In this document: piece by piece, positions 16,073 through 24,666 of the stretch
Layout of the letters: the number at the start of each line of letters is the position of its first letter
Numbering within the stretch: the stretch's first letter is position 1
Assembly (NCBI RefSeq): GCF_027257975.1
Contig: NZ_JANZKX010000002.1
Span: 434,001-498,000, forward strand
Direction: 5' to 3'
Length of the DNA stretch: 64,000 nucleotides
DNA from: Pelomonas sp. BJYL3
GTDB lineage: Bacteria > Pseudomonadota > Gammaproteobacteria > Burkholderiales > Burkholderiaceae_C
Program-made: the position numbers and the translations under genes
The notes under the pieces: generated by a model
The model's database searches: none
What the model was told of the DNA's origin: nothing
What the model saw: the letters and a program-made list of their open reading frames with translations, nothing else

Positions 16073-16651
16073 TTATCTCTTCAATTTGAAGACAGCCATC
16101 GACGCCATCAGATTCGGCCACTGGCGCACCACGCGCCCGTCCTGCACGCCGAAGCTGTCCAGGATCTCCAGCCGGTTCTTGCGCGCCAGCACCTCGAAGT
16201 CGGCATAGGTGCCCACGCGGATGTTGGGCGTGTCGTACCACTCGTAGGGCAGGGTGCGGGTGACGGGCATGCGGCCCGCCAGCACCTGCAGGCGGTTGGG
16301 CCAGTGCGCAAAGTTGGGGAAGCTGACGATGCCCACGCGGCCCACGCGGGCGGTCTCGCGCAGCATGGCCTCGGCATTGCGCAGGTGCTGCAAGGTCTCC
16401 AGCTGCAGCACCACGTCGAAGCTCTGGTCCTCGAAGACGGCCAGACCTTCCTCCAGGTTCAGCTGGATGACGTTGACGCCGCGCCGCGCGCAGGCCAGCA
16501 CATTGGCGTCCGACAGCTCCACGCCGTAGCCGGTGCAGCCCTTCTTCTCCTGCAGCCAGGCCAGCAGCTCACCGGTGCCGCAGCCCAGGTCCAGCACGCG
16601 GGAGCCTTCGGGCACCAGGGCGGCGATGGTCTCGATCAGGGCGGTGCTCAT
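16073..16651 (-). CDS. metW: methionine biosynthesis protein MetW
   Basis: The 192-residue protein is a class I methyltransferase-fold member; the SAM-type glycine loop VLDLGCGTGELLAWL is at about 19-33. MetW accompanies MetX in proteobacteria and is needed for, or complexes with, homoserine acyltransferase. Its ATG overlaps the metX TGA by one base (TGATG), so translation is coupled. Family-conserved FPNFAHWPNRLQVLAGRMPVT and LPYEWYDTPNIR are intact. A repeat element begins directly at its stop codon. Confidence 0.95.
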   Translation of the reverse strand: MSTALIETIAALVPEGSRVLDLGCGTGELLAWLQEKKGCTGYGVELSDANVLACARRGVNVIQLNLEEGLAVFEDQSFDVVLQLETLQHLRNAEAMLRETARVGRVGIVSFPNFAHWPNRLQVLAGRMPVTRTLPYEWYDTPNIRVGTYADFEVLARKNRLEILDSFGVQDGRVVRQWPNLMASMAVFKLKR

Positions 16652-17787
16652 CAGCAGAACTCCTTGGCGATGCGCTCGAAGTAGGCGCGCAGCACGCCGT
16701 GGTAGCGGGGGTCCTCCAGCAGGAAGGCGTCGTGGCCGTGCGGGGCGTCGATCTCGGCGTAGGAGACGTCGCGGCGGTTGTCCACCAGGGCCTTGACGAT
16801 CTCGCGCGAGCGGGCCGGCGAGAAGCGCCAGTCGGTCGTGAAGCTGGCCAGCAGGTACTTGCAGCGGCTGCTGGCGAAGGTGCGGGAGAGGTCGCCGCCG
16901 TGCTCCCGCGCGGGGTCGAAGTAGTCCAGGGCGCGGGTGATCAGCAGGTAGGTGTTGGCGTCGAAGTACTCGCTGAACTTGTCGCCCTGGTGGCGCAGAT
17001 AGCTCTCGATCTGGAACTCGATGTCCTGGGTGCTGTAGCCCAGCTCGGCCGCGCGCAGCTCGCGTCCGAACTTCTGCTCCATGACGTCGTCCGAGAGATA
17101 GGTGATGTGGCCGATCATGCGTGCCACGCGCAGGCCGCGCTTGGGCACCACGCCGTGCTCGTAGAAGAAGCCGCCGTGGAAGTCGGGGTCGGTGACGATG
17201 GCGCGGCGGGCGACTTCGTTGAAGGCGATGTTCTGCGCCGACAGGCTGGGTGCCGTCGCGATGGCGATGCAGTGCCGCATGCGCTCCGGGTAGCGCAGCG
17301 ACCAGTCCAGGGCCTGCATGCCGCCCAGCGAGCCGCCCAGCACCGCCGCCAGCTGCTTGATGCCCAGGGCGTCGAGCACGCGGGCCTGCGCGTCCACCCA
17401 GTCGTGCACCGTGACCACCGGGAAGTCGGCGCCGTAGATGCGGCCGGTGTCGGGGTTGGTGTGCATGGGGCCGGTGGAGCCGAAGCAGGAGCCCAGGTTG
17501 TTGATGCCGATGACGAAGAACCTGTCCGTGTCCAGCGGCTTGCCTGGGCCCACGAGGTTGTCCCACCAGCCCTCGCTCCGCTCCTGCCCGGCATAGGTGC
17601 CGGCCACATGGTGGCTGGCATTGAGCGCGTGGCAGACGAGCACGGCATTGGACTTGTCGGCGTTGAGCTGGCCGTAGGTCTCGTAGACCAGCTCGTAGTC
17701 GCGGATCTCCGCACCGCTGCGCAGGGGCAGGGGCGCCTCGAAGCGCAGGCGCTGGGGCTGCACGTCGCCCACCGAGCTTGGGACCAT
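16651..17787 (-). CDS. metX: homoserine O-acyltransferase MetX
   Basis: MetX activates homoserine for methionine synthesis by O-acylation (acetyl-CoA, or succinyl-CoA in many proteobacterial MetX; the donor is not decided here). The 378-residue alpha/beta-hydrolase fold protein has the nucleophile elbow [12 protein letters not shown] (about 148), family block [39 protein letters not shown] and the late catalytic His in [12 protein letters not shown] chose ATG 17787, eight bases after GGAGAG; a TTG at 17808 lies in the terminator U-run. Transcription is controlled by the upstream SAM-II aptamer and terminator, repressing it when SAM is plentiful. Confidence 0.95.
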   Translation of the reverse strand: MVPSSVGDVQPQRLRFEAPLPLRSGAEIRDYELVYETYGQLNADKSNAVLVCHALNASHHVAGTYAGQERSEGWWDNLVGPGKPLDTDRFFVIGINNLGSCFGSTGPMHTNPDTGRIYGADFPVVTVHDWVDAQARVLDALGIKQLAAVLGGSLGGMQALDWSLRYPERMRHCIAIATAPSLSAQNIAFNEVARRAIVTDPDFHGGFFYEHGVVPKRGLRVARMIGHITYLSDDVMEQKFGRELRAAELGYSTQDIEFQIESYLRHQGDKFSEYFDANTYLLITRALDYFDPAREHGGDLSRTFASSRCKYLLASFTTDWRFSPARSREIVKALVDNRRDVSYAEIDAPHGHDAFLLEDPRYHGVLRAYFERIAKEFC

Positions 17788-17801
17788 CTTGGGACTCTCC
17801 A

Positions 17802-17840
17802 AAAGCAAAAACCGGCTCCGCGAAAGCTGCGGACGCCGGT
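17802..17840 (-). terminator. attenuator terminator of the metX leader
   Basis: On the minus strand the leader folds ACCGGC-gt-CCGC-agctttc-GCGG-a-GCCGGT (17840-17811) followed by TTTTGCTTTT (17810-17801). This is a classical intrinsic terminator located between the SAM-II aptamer and the metX ribosome site, so the riboswitch probably acts by premature termination. Confidence 0.85.
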
Positions 17841-17850
17841 TGCAGGAGCG

Positions 17851-17905
17851 CCCCTCTTTAGCGGAATTTATTGAGCGCCCGCAATTCGGAACAAATCGGC
17901 GCTGT
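17851..17905 (-). ncRNA. SAM-II riboswitch aptamer upstream of metX
   Basis: Minus-strand leader 17903-17851 matches the SAM-II architecture. P1 pairs AGCGCC (17903-17898) with GGCGCT (17879-17874). The loop has GATTTGTTCCGAATTGC, comparable to the GAUUUAACCGUAUUGC of the known metX aptamer. The 3' side CAATAAATTCCGCTAAAGAG followed by GGG corresponds to the family GAUAAAUG-UAGCUAAAAAGGG that forms the pseudoknot and binds SAM. It starts about three bases after the predicted transcription start and is followed by a terminator. Confidence 0.88.
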
Positions 17906-17912
17906 GGGCTGG

Positions 17913-17918
17913 ATTATA
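17913..17918 (-). promoter_or_regulatory. -10 element of metX-metW
   Basis: The minus strand carries a perfect TATAAT here, which would start transcription near 17906, right before the SAM-II aptamer. No good -35 hexamer is seen; a GC-rich dyad (17924-17939, CCGGGTC/GACCCGG) occupies that place. The -10 overlaps the TAA of the upstream binding-protein gene. Confidence 0.6.
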
Positions 17919-18795
17919 GGCCGCCGGGTCCAGACCCGGTGCCGGTGCCGTTTGCCGGCACCAGCCCGATGCGCTGCAGCAGGCGCTGGTGATCGCCCTC
18001 GCGCTTGAGCCGTTCGTAGGCCTCCTGCAGGGCCTGGACCTGACGCTCCTGCAGGTCCGGGCTGCCCACCAGCCAGATCTCGCTGTGGTCATAGCTGGGA
18101 CCCTCGACCCAGTCCCGCGGGTCCTGGCCCGCCGCGCGTATCGCGCCGATCACCGCGGGGATGGCGCCGTAGATCAGCGTGGCGCTGCCATCGCCCATGC
18201 GGCGCAGGATCTGTTCGTAGTCGGGCTCCTGAGAGACCTGGCGGTAGCCCTGCTTCTGCAGGCTCTCGGTACTGAGGGCGCCACGCAGGGTGAGCACCTT
18301 GGATTGGCGCGCCAGGGCTTCGTCGATGCCCTTGGGCCAGCGGCTGCGCAGGCCCATCAGGGCATAGCGCTGGGTGTAGAGCGGCACCAGCCAGCGGTAC
18401 TGGCTCTCGCGCTCCGGCGTGCGGGCCAGGGGCGCCATCAGCACCTGTCGGCCGGTGCGGGCCATCAGCGTGGCGCGGGCGAAGGGGTAGAAGTGCGGGT
18501 GCAGGTCCCAGCCCGCGCGTTCGCAGAGCAGGACGAGGAACTCGCCCAGCGGCCCCGGGGCGTCGCGGCCCTGCGGGCTGATCAGGGAGGGGAGGTCGGC
18601 ACTGACCAGCTCCATGGCCCGGGCCGTTCCCGCAGGCAGGGCCAGGGCGAGCCCGCAGGCCAGACCCAGTCGCAGGACCGCGCCCCAGGCGCTGCGCCGG
18701 CGCTGTCGCGCATGGGGGCGCGAGTGAGGGCGCGAGTGTGGGCGCGAGTGTGGGCGCGGGCCGGGGAGCGTCGGCGGGAGGGGTGCTGCAGCCAT
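17914..18795 (-). CDS. periplasmic substrate-binding family 3-like protein, stand-alone
   Basis: The 293-residue protein has an odd cytoplasmic N-tail of repeated RPHS units (about 14-28), then a basic stretch RQRRRSAW and an export signal LRLGLACGLALALPAGTARA. The mature part resembles solute-binding family 3: MELVSADLPSLISPQG at the start, FARATLMARTGRQVLMAPLARTPERESQY, and ending in YERLKREGDHQRLLQRIGLVP. No permease genes adjoin. An ATG nearer the signal peptide is not available, so the repeat-containing tail may be real or a GTG/CTG start further in may be used. Its 3' end overlaps the metX promoter. Confidence 0.72.
   Translation of the reverse strand: MAAAPLPPTLPGPRPHSRPHSRPHSRPHARQRRRSAWGAVLRLGLACGLALALPAGTARAMELVSADLPSLISPQGRDAPGPLGEFLVLLCERAGWDLHPHFYPFARATLMARTGRQVLMAPLARTPERESQYRWLVPLYTQRYALMGLRSRWPKGIDEALARQSKVLTLRGALSTESLQKQGYRQVSQEPDYEQILRRMGDGSATLIYGAIPAVIGAIRAAGQDPRDWVEGPSYDHSEIWLVGSPDLQERQVQALQEAYERLKREGDHQRLLQRIGLVPANGTGTGSGPGGL
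18716..18758. repeat. 12-bp tandem repeat in a coding N-terminus
   Basis: Three full units of GGGCGCGAGTGt/a (18716-18727, 18728-18739, 18740-18751) and a partial fourth. On the coding (minus) strand they encode the Arg-Pro-His-Ser repeat of the binding-protein leader. A period of 12 keeps frame when the copy number changes. Confidence 0.9.
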
Positions 18796-18892
18796 GCCGG
18801 GATGGGTGGACGGGGTGGGCAGGAGAGGTTCAGCCTGACCCCATTGGAACCCAGCGCCGGCGATTCCTGCAAGCCGTCCTGCTGAGTCCCGT

Positions 18893-19258
18893 TCAGTCTT
18901 CCCGCTTGGAACTGGGCAGGGCGGCGGCCAGGCCCAGCAGCCCGGCGACCACGAGCACGTACCACAGCGAGAGGCTGCTCTCCAGCCTCAGCACCGCCGC
19001 GCTGGCGAGCACCAGCAGGGCGGCCGCGCTGCCGGCCAGCAGCAGCAGGGCCGCGCCGGCCACGCGGGTGACCAGCAGGCTCTGGTCCCGGCGCGCGGCC
19101 ATGGCGAAGAGCACATAGCCCAGCAGGCTGAACAGGGGGAAGAAGACCCACAGCGCCGGCCCCGCGCTGATCGGGGCCAGGTGAAGGGGTTCGGCGAGCA
19201 GGGCGGCTCCGGAGAACAGCCCCAACAGCAGCAGGAAGGCGGCGGCGATGCGCATCAT
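18893..19258 (-). CDS. small membrane protein, three predicted TM segments (121 aa)
   Basis: Hydrophobic segments at about 4-21, 34-55 and 65-110 suggest an inner-membrane protein, with a basic tail SSKRED. The N-terminus MMRIAAAFLLLLGLFSGAALLAEP could alternatively be a cleaved signal. I do not recognise the family. It begins 21 bases after the sppA stop on the same strand, so it may be the last gene of an sppA operon. Confidence 0.65.
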   Translation of the reverse strand: MMRIAAAFLLLLGLFSGAALLAEPLHLAPISAGPALWVFFPLFSLLGYVLFAMAARRDQSLLVTRVAGAALLLLAGSAAALLVLASAAVLRLESSLSLWYVLVVAGLLGLAAALPSSKRED

Positions 19259-19279
19259 GTCGTGGTTCCTTGGTCAGTC

Positions 19280-21136
19280 TCAGGGCGCCGTGCAAAGGCA
19301 GTGCACGGTGGTGGAGAAGGGTTTGCGGCCTTCCAGCAGCTCGCTGGCCATGGCGAGATCCTGCTGGGGCTGCAGCAGTGCGGGCGGGACATGGAAGCCC
19401 AGCTGGGCGCGCACCGAGGCGGCAATGCCGGGGGCCAGGGTGTCACCGACGCTCTGCAGCAGCTTCTCCAGGCGGCCCGGTTCCTTCTCGATGTAGCTGA
19501 CGCGTGGCTGGCCCTCCAGCTTGGCGCGGCCGGCCGCGGCCTTCACCGCGTCGTCCAGGCTGCCCAGGCGGTCGATCAGGCCGCGTTCCAGGGCCTGCTT
19601 GCCGGTCCAGACGCGGCCCTGGGCCACGGCGTCGATCTCGTCGATCTTCTTCTTGCGGGCCGCGGCGGCCTTGCCGGTGAACTCGTCGTAGATGTGCTGG
19701 ATGCTGCTCTGCACCGCCGAGGCCATGCGCGGATCCAGGCCGGTGCGGAAGTCGTAGCCCTTGCCCAGCCAGGTGGTGGTGTAGCCGGCGGTGTGCAGGT
19801 TGAGCTTGTCCATCAGCTTCTCGCCGGTGGGCAGCAGGGCGAAGACGCCGATGGAGCCGGTGATGGTGCCGGCGTCGGCGATCACCTCGTCGGAGGACAT
19901 GGAGATCCAGTAGCCGCCCGAGGCCGCCACGTCGCCCATGGAGATCACGACCGGCTTGCCGGCCTTCTGCGTCAGCTCCAGCTCGCGGCGGATGACTTCC
20001 GAGGCGAAGGCGCTGCCGCCGGGCGAGTTGACGCGCAGGACCACGGCCTTGACCTGATCGTCCTCGCGGGCCTGGCGGATCAGCTCGGCGGTGGAGTCGC
20101 CGCCAATCGTGCCGGGCGCGGCCGAGCCGTCCTTGATCTCGCCTTGCGCCACGACCACGCCCACGGCCGGGCCCACGGGCAGGGCCGGCTTCTGGCGGGC
20201 CAGGTATTCACCCAGGCCGATGCGGGCGAAGCTGTGGCCCTTGTCGTCACGGGCGCCGCGCTCCATCAGCAGGGCGCGGACCTCGTCGCGGGTCTTGATG
20301 CCGTCCACCAGCTTCTGCTGCAGGGCCAGCTTGGCCATGTCGCCGCGCAGGGCCAGCAGGTCCTTGTCGGCCTGCTCGACGCTGCGGGCCAGGCTGCCGG
20401 CCTCGAGCTTGCGAGCCTTTTCGATGTCGGCCAGGAAGCCGCCCCACAGCTCGTTGTAGAGATAGCTCTCGGCTTCCAGCGAGGCCTGCGAGGGGCCGTT
20501 GGCGATGTAGGGCTCGCCGGCATTCTTGTAGGTGCCCACGCGCAGCAGGTTGGGGCTGATGCCCACGCGTTCCAGCGCGTCCTTGTAGTACATGCGCTGG
20601 CGGCCGAAGCCGTCCAGCAGCACGCCGCCCATGGGATGCACGTAGATCTCGTCCGCCTGGGCCGCGAGGTAGTAAGCGCGCTGGCTGAAGCTGTCGCCAT
20701 AGGCCAGCACCTTCTTGCCGGCGGCGCGCACGCGCTGCAGCGCGGCCGCCACCTCGTGCAGGCCGGCCAGGCCGGCGCCACTGAAGCCGTCGAGGTCCAG
20801 CAGGACCTGGCTGATCTTGGCGTCCTTGCCCGCGGCCTCCAGGGCAGCCAGCACGTCGCGCAGGCGCACCTGCTTGGGCTCGATGCCCTGCAGCTGGTTC
20901 ATCGCCTGGTCGCGCGCCGAACCTGAGAACTGCTCCACCAGTGGCCCGTTGAAGCTCAGCACCAGGGTGCTCTTGTCGCGCAGCGGCTTGGGGCCGCCGC
21001 TGAACAGACCCCAGACCAGTGCGACCAGCAGCAGGAGCAGGATGAGGTTGAACAGCGCACGGCGCATGCCGTCCACCACCCACCAGATCTTCTTCAACAG
21101 CCACCAGACGGGTGAGACGAGGGTCTTCATGCCCAT
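19280..21136 (-). CDS. sppA: signal peptide peptidase SppA, 67-kDa type
   Basis: SppA degrades cleaved signal peptides in the inner membrane with its active site facing the periplasm. The 618-residue length equals that of E. coli SppA. One N-terminal TM (about 27-46) precedes two S49 repeats. The catalytic dyad is Lys204 in VGTYKNAGEPY and Ser406 in GDVAASGGYWIS, at the positions expected from E. coli Lys209 and Ser409. The second repeat also carries VNSPGGSAFASEVI and TGSIGVF. GGAGG is placed six bases before the ATG at 21136. Confidence 0.95.
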   Translation of the reverse strand: MGMKTLVSPVWWLLKKIWWVVDGMRRALFNLILLLLLVALVWGLFSGGPKPLRDKSTLVLSFNGPLVEQFSGSARDQAMNQLQGIEPKQVRLRDVLAALEAAGKDAKISQVLLDLDGFSGAGLAGLHEVAAALQRVRAAGKKVLAYGDSFSQRAYYLAAQADEIYVHPMGGVLLDGFGRQRMYYKDALERVGISPNLLRVGTYKNAGEPYIANGPSQASLEAESYLYNELWGGFLADIEKARKLEAGSLARSVEQADKDLLALRGDMAKLALQQKLVDGIKTRDEVRALLMERGARDDKGHSFARIGLGEYLARQKPALPVGPAVGVVVAQGEIKDGSAAPGTIGGDSTAELIRQAREDDQVKAVVLRVNSPGGSAFASEVIRRELELTQKAGKPVVISMGDVAASGGYWISMSSDEVIADAGTITGSIGVFALLPTGEKLMDKLNLHTAGYTTTWLGKGYDFRTGLDPRMASAVQSSIQHIYDEFTGKAAAARKKKIDEIDAVAQGRVWTGKQALERGLIDRLGSLDDAVKAAAGRAKLEGQPRVSYIEKEPGRLEKLLQSVGDTLAPGIAASVRAQLGFHVPPALLQPQQDLAMASELLEGRKPFSTTVHCLCTAP

Positions 21137-21358
21137 GCGATTCCTCCAGGTTGGGCGCGCGCTCGGGCGCGGTTCTCGATGCGCGCCGATTGTGCAGCAA
21201 GCCGTCCGCTGTGGCGTGTGCGCAAAGCCACCGCACTGCAGCGTGACAGGCGCGCGCTTTGATGCTGCACTGCAGGCCTGGGGAGGGGCTGCCGGGGGTC
21301 GGGTCTTGCGTCCACCGGCTGTCGACCGTTGCCGCCCCCCTATCCGGAGACCGCCCCC

Positions 21359-23011
21359 ATGCTGCCCTGGCTCAGAAAAGTCGACGACTACTTCCCCCTG
21401 CGCTACCTCAGCTGGTGGCTCTGCGGCCTGGGTGCGGTGCTCAGCGCGGTGGGCACCTGGTACTTCTGGCCGGCCTGGCCCTGGTTCATCCTCTTCATGG
21501 GCCTGAGCCTGCAGGGATTTCGGGACGTGCGCCAGACCAAGCGCGCGGTGCTGCGCAACTACCCCGTGATCGGCCACCTGCGCTTCCTGCTGGAATACAT
21601 CCGGCCGGAGATGCGCCAGTACTTCATCGAGTCCGACAACGAGGCCACGCCCTTCTCGCGCCAGCAGCGGTCCCTGGTCTACCAGCGCGCCAAGGGCGAC
21701 CCCGACAAGCGCCCCTTCGGCACGCAGAAGGACGTGGGGGCCGCGGGCTACGAATGGATCAACCACTCCATGCAGCCCACCCAGCTGCCGGGCCACGACT
21801 TCCGCGTCACGATAGGCGGCGAGCGGGCCCAGCCCTACTCGGCCAGCGTGTTCAACATCTCGGCGATGAGCTTCGGCGCGCTGTCTGCCAATGCCATCCT
21901 GGCCTTGAACGCCGGGGCCAAGGCCGGCGGCTTCGCCCATGACACCGGCGAGGGCTCGATCAGCCCCTACCACCGCGAGCACGGCGGCGACCTGATCTGG
22001 GAGATCGGCTCCGGCTACTTCGGCTGCCGCACGCCCGCCGGGCGCTTCGACCCGGAGAAGTTCGCCCTCAACGCCTGCGATCCCCAGGTCAAGCTCATCG
22101 AGATCAAGCTGAGCCAGGGCGCCAAGCCCGGACACGGCGGCGTGCTGCCCGGGGCCAAGGTGACGCCCGAGATCGCCCTGACCCGCGGCGTGCCGGCGGG
22201 CGAGGACTGCAATTCGCCGGCCGCGCATTCGGCCTTCACGACGCCGGTGGAGCTGATGCAGTTCATCGTCGAGCTGCGCCGGCTCTCGGGCGACAAGCCG
22301 GTGGGCTTCAAGCTGTGCATCGGCCATCCCTGGGAGTGGTTCGCCCTGGCCAAGGCCATGCAGGAGACGGGCATCCTGCCCGATTTCATCGTGGTCGATG
22401 GCGCCGAGGGCGGCACGGGCGCCGCGCCGCTGGAGTTCACCGACCACGTCGGCGCGCCCCTGCAGGAAGGCCTGCTGCTGGTGCACAACACGCTGGAGGG
22501 GCTGGGCCTGCGCGAGCGCGTGCGCATCGGCTGCGCGGGCAAGGTCGTCAGCGCCTTCGACATCGCCCGCGCCATGGCCCTGGGGGCGGACTGGTGCAAC
22601 TCGGCACGCGGCTTCATGTTCGCCCTGGGCTGCATCCAGGCCCAGGCCTGCCACACGGGGCGCTGCCCCACCGGCGTCACCACCCAGGACCCGCTGCGCC
22701 AGCAGGCCCTGGTGGTGCCTGACAAGGCCGAGCGGGTCTACCGATTCCACCGCAACACCCTGCATGCGCTGCAGGAGCTGGTGCAGGCGGCCGGGCTGCT
22801 GCATCCCGGCGAGATCAGCGCCAATCACATCGTGCACCGGGTCAGCCCGCACGAGGTGCGCCTGCTGACCAATCTGCTGCCCTTCGTGCGCCCCGGCGCG
22901 CTGCTGGAGGGCGAGCTGCCCGGCGCGGTCTTCAAGACTTACTGGCCCATGGCCAGCGCACACAGCTTCGAGCCGGTGCGAGCCCTGCGCCGGGGCTTCC
23001 TGGCCGTCTGA
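21359..23011 (+). CDS. FMN-binding glutamate synthase family protein (550 aa)
   Basis: The protein has two N-terminal hydrophobic segments (about 14-50), then a GltS-type TIM barrel binding FMN: FNISAMSFGALSANAILALNAGAKAGGFAHDTGEGSISPYH (about 160-205), SQGAKPGHGGVLPGAKVT, DGAEGGTGAAPLEF, and a C-terminal cluster of cysteines (GCIQAQACHTGRCPTGVTTQ) typical of an iron-sulfur site. It lacks the glutaminase and alpha domains of full glutamate synthase, so it is a stand-alone membrane-associated paralogue whose reaction is not established. ATG 21359 is used because ten extra upstream codons are not family-like. Confidence 0.9.
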   Translation: MLPWLRKVDDYFPLRYLSWWLCGLGAVLSAVGTWYFWPAWPWFILFMGLSLQGFRDVRQTKRAVLRNYPVIGHLRFLLEYIRPEMRQYFIESDNEATPFSRQQRSLVYQRAKGDPDKRPFGTQKDVGAAGYEWINHSMQPTQLPGHDFRVTIGGERAQPYSASVFNISAMSFGALSANAILALNAGAKAGGFAHDTGEGSISPYHREHGGDLIWEIGSGYFGCRTPAGRFDPEKFALNACDPQVKLIEIKLSQGAKPGHGGVLPGAKVTPEIALTRGVPAGEDCNSPAAHSAFTTPVELMQFIVELRRLSGDKPVGFKLCIGHPWEWFALAKAMQETGILPDFIVVDGAEGGTGAAPLEFTDHVGAPLQEGLLLVHNTLEGLGLRERVRIGCAGKVVSAFDIARAMALGADWCNSARGFMFALGCIQAQACHTGRCPTGVTTQDPLRQQALVVPDKAERVYRFHRNTLHALQELVQAAGLLHPGEISANHIVHRVSPHEVRLLTNLLPFVRPGALLEGELPGAVFKTYWPMASAHSFEPVRALRRGFLAV

Positions 23012-23139
23012 GGCGGGCGGCGCCGGCTTTTTGCGCTGCTCTTTTGATCTCGGGCAGAGCCCGGCCGGAGCCCCGTGCCTGCGGGGTGGTCAAGACCCCC
23101 TGCTGGGGGAGAATGCGCGGCTTGTAAGCAAATGCACGC

Positions 23140-23829
23140 ATGTCTTCGGTCTTCCTGCTCCGCCACAGCCAACGTTCCCTGAACCGGGCGGTCGGAGACT
23201 TGGCGGACAGCGGCTGGCACTGCCTGGGTGCGAGTCAGCACTGGCAGGAGGCGGCGGCCAGCCTGCGTCACGCGATGCCGGCCTATCTGGTCAGCGACGT
23301 GCACCTCAGCGACGGCCATGCGAGCTGCCTGCTGCAACACCTGGACACGCTGCCGCCGGCGCTGGCGCGCCCTCGCGTGCTGCTGATCAGCGATGCCGTC
23401 GACGAGATGACCCTGTTCCGCACGCTCAGCTGCGGGGCCCATGCCTACCACCTGGACCAGCCGCGCGGCCCCAACCTGCAGGACAGCCTGCTGGCGCTGG
23501 CGCAGGGGCGGGCCCAGATGTCCCCGGCCATCGCGCGCCAGGCCTTGCAGAGCTTCGGCGCCATGCGCCGCCAGGCCAGCGAGGCGCGGCGCATCGAGGC
23601 CGGCCATGACCGTCAGCCCCTGGCGGCGCTGAGCCTGATCAGCCGGGCGGAGCAGGCCCTGCTGAGCCTGCTCTCGCATGGCTGGCTGGTGCCGGAGATC
23701 GCCGAGGCCTGGTATGTGCTGCAGGACGAGGTGGAGCGACGCATCGCCCGCCTGTACCGCAAGCTGCATGGGCTGTGCCCGCCGGCCCATGCGGGAGGCA
23801 TGGCCGGGCTGCAGCTGATCGCCGCCTGA
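23140..23829 (+). CDS. degenerate NarL/LuxR-type response regulator-like protein
   Basis: The 229-residue chain keeps a receiver-like first half: LVSDVHLSDGHASCLLQHL (candidate phospho-Asp about 53), RVLLISDAVDE, and SCGAHAYHLDQPRG where a receiver normally ends in YLLK. The conserved lysine is replaced and the early acidic pair is missing. The C-terminus SLISRAEQALLSLLSHGWLVPEIAEAWYVLQDEVERRIARLYRKLHG resembles a LuxR-type helix-turn-helix. It is probably a transcription regulator that no longer follows the normal phosphorylation cycle. No kinase is adjacent. Its stop codon abuts that of the convergent GST gene. Confidence 0.7.
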   Translation: MSSVFLLRHSQRSLNRAVGDLADSGWHCLGASQHWQEAAASLRHAMPAYLVSDVHLSDGHASCLLQHLDTLPPALARPRVLLISDAVDEMTLFRTLSCGAHAYHLDQPRGPNLQDSLLALAQGRAQMSPAIARQALQSFGAMRRQASEARRIEAGHDRQPLAALSLISRAEQALLSLLSHGWLVPEIAEAWYVLQDEVERRIARLYRKLHGLCPPAHAGGMAGLQLIAA

Positions 23830-24459
23830 TCAGGCCGCCGGCGGGGCGGTGTCGACGAAGCTCTGGCGCGTGGCCAGCTTGGCCAGGTGGCGGGCCAGAT
23901 TGGGGTAGTCCTCGCGCCAGGCGATGGCGGGGAAGCGGAAGTCCAGGTAGGCCAGGGCGCAGCCGGTGGCGATGTCGGCCAGGCTGAAGTGGTTGCCCGA
24001 GCACCAGGGCTTCTCGCCCAGGCCCAGGCTCATGGCCTTCAGCGCGGCCTGCACCTTCTCCAGCTGGCGCTCCACCCAGGCGGCGCTGCGCTGGGCCTCG
24101 CTGCGGCCGGTCCAGGTCTGTTCCAGGCGGGCCAGGATGGCGGCATCCAGCAGGCCGTCGGCCAGGGCTTCCCAGGTGCGCACCTCGGTGCGCTCGCGGC
24201 CCCGCTCGGGGATCAGCTTGCCCACGGGGGACAGGGTGTCCACGTACTCCACGATCACGCGGGAGTCGAAGACCGCACCGCTGATCGAGTCCTGGCCTTC
24301 CATGACCAGGCAAGGCACCTTGCCCAGAGGGTTCATCTTCATGATGGCATCGGAGGCCCAGACGTCTTCCAGCACGAACTGGTAGTCGAGCTTCTTTTCC
24401 GCCATCACGATGCGGACCTTGCGGACGTAGGGACTGGTAAGGGAACCGATGAGTTTCAT
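23830..24459 (-). CDS. glutathione S-transferase family protein
   Basis: The 209-residue protein shows the GST thioredoxin-like N-domain (MKLIGSLTSPYVRKVRIVMAEKKLDY, with the catalytic Ser/Cys region at SPY; a cis-Pro in GKVPCLVMEG; DSRVIVEYVD for glutathione binding) and an all-helical C-domain (HFSLADIATGCALAYLDFR, the folding N-cap). It resembles YibF-type bacterial GSTs. It would be cytosolic; substrates are unknown. It ends one base after the convergent regulator gene, at the palindrome GCCTGATCAGGC. Confidence 0.92.
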   Translation of the reverse strand: MKLIGSLTSPYVRKVRIVMAEKKLDYQFVLEDVWASDAIMKMNPLGKVPCLVMEGQDSISGAVFDSRVIVEYVDTLSPVGKLIPERGRERTEVRTWEALADGLLDAAILARLEQTWTGRSEAQRSAAWVERQLEKVQAALKAMSLGLGEKPWCSGNHFSLADIATGCALAYLDFRFPAIAWREDYPNLARHLAKLATRQSFVDTAPPAA

Positions 24460-24666
24460 GTGTGGGCAGGGGACGCTTGTCCTCGTTTCGGCCGGATTCT
24501 AGGGGCAGAGCCCGGCGTCTCAGCTGACAGCGGGGGCGCAATCCGGGCCTCGCATGGGGGATTGCTGAAGGGGAGGAAAGCACGGCTTGCCAGCGCCCGC
24601 CCGGTCCGGGACACTCTTGCGCGCCCCTGCCATCCCCGGATGGGTGCATCCGCTGCCTCCCGCCCC

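Noticed and set aside
23031-23080. CGCCGGCTTTTTGCG after the glutamate-synthase-like gene as an intrinsic terminator
   Set aside because: The T-run is short and I cannot draw a stable stem of more than a few pairs directly before it.
23822-23836. Palindrome GCCTGATCAGGC at abutting stop codons (and GCTAGCTAGC at 61248-61257)
   Set aside because: Both result from two back-to-back TGA or TAG stop codons of convergent genes; arms are too short to act as terminators.
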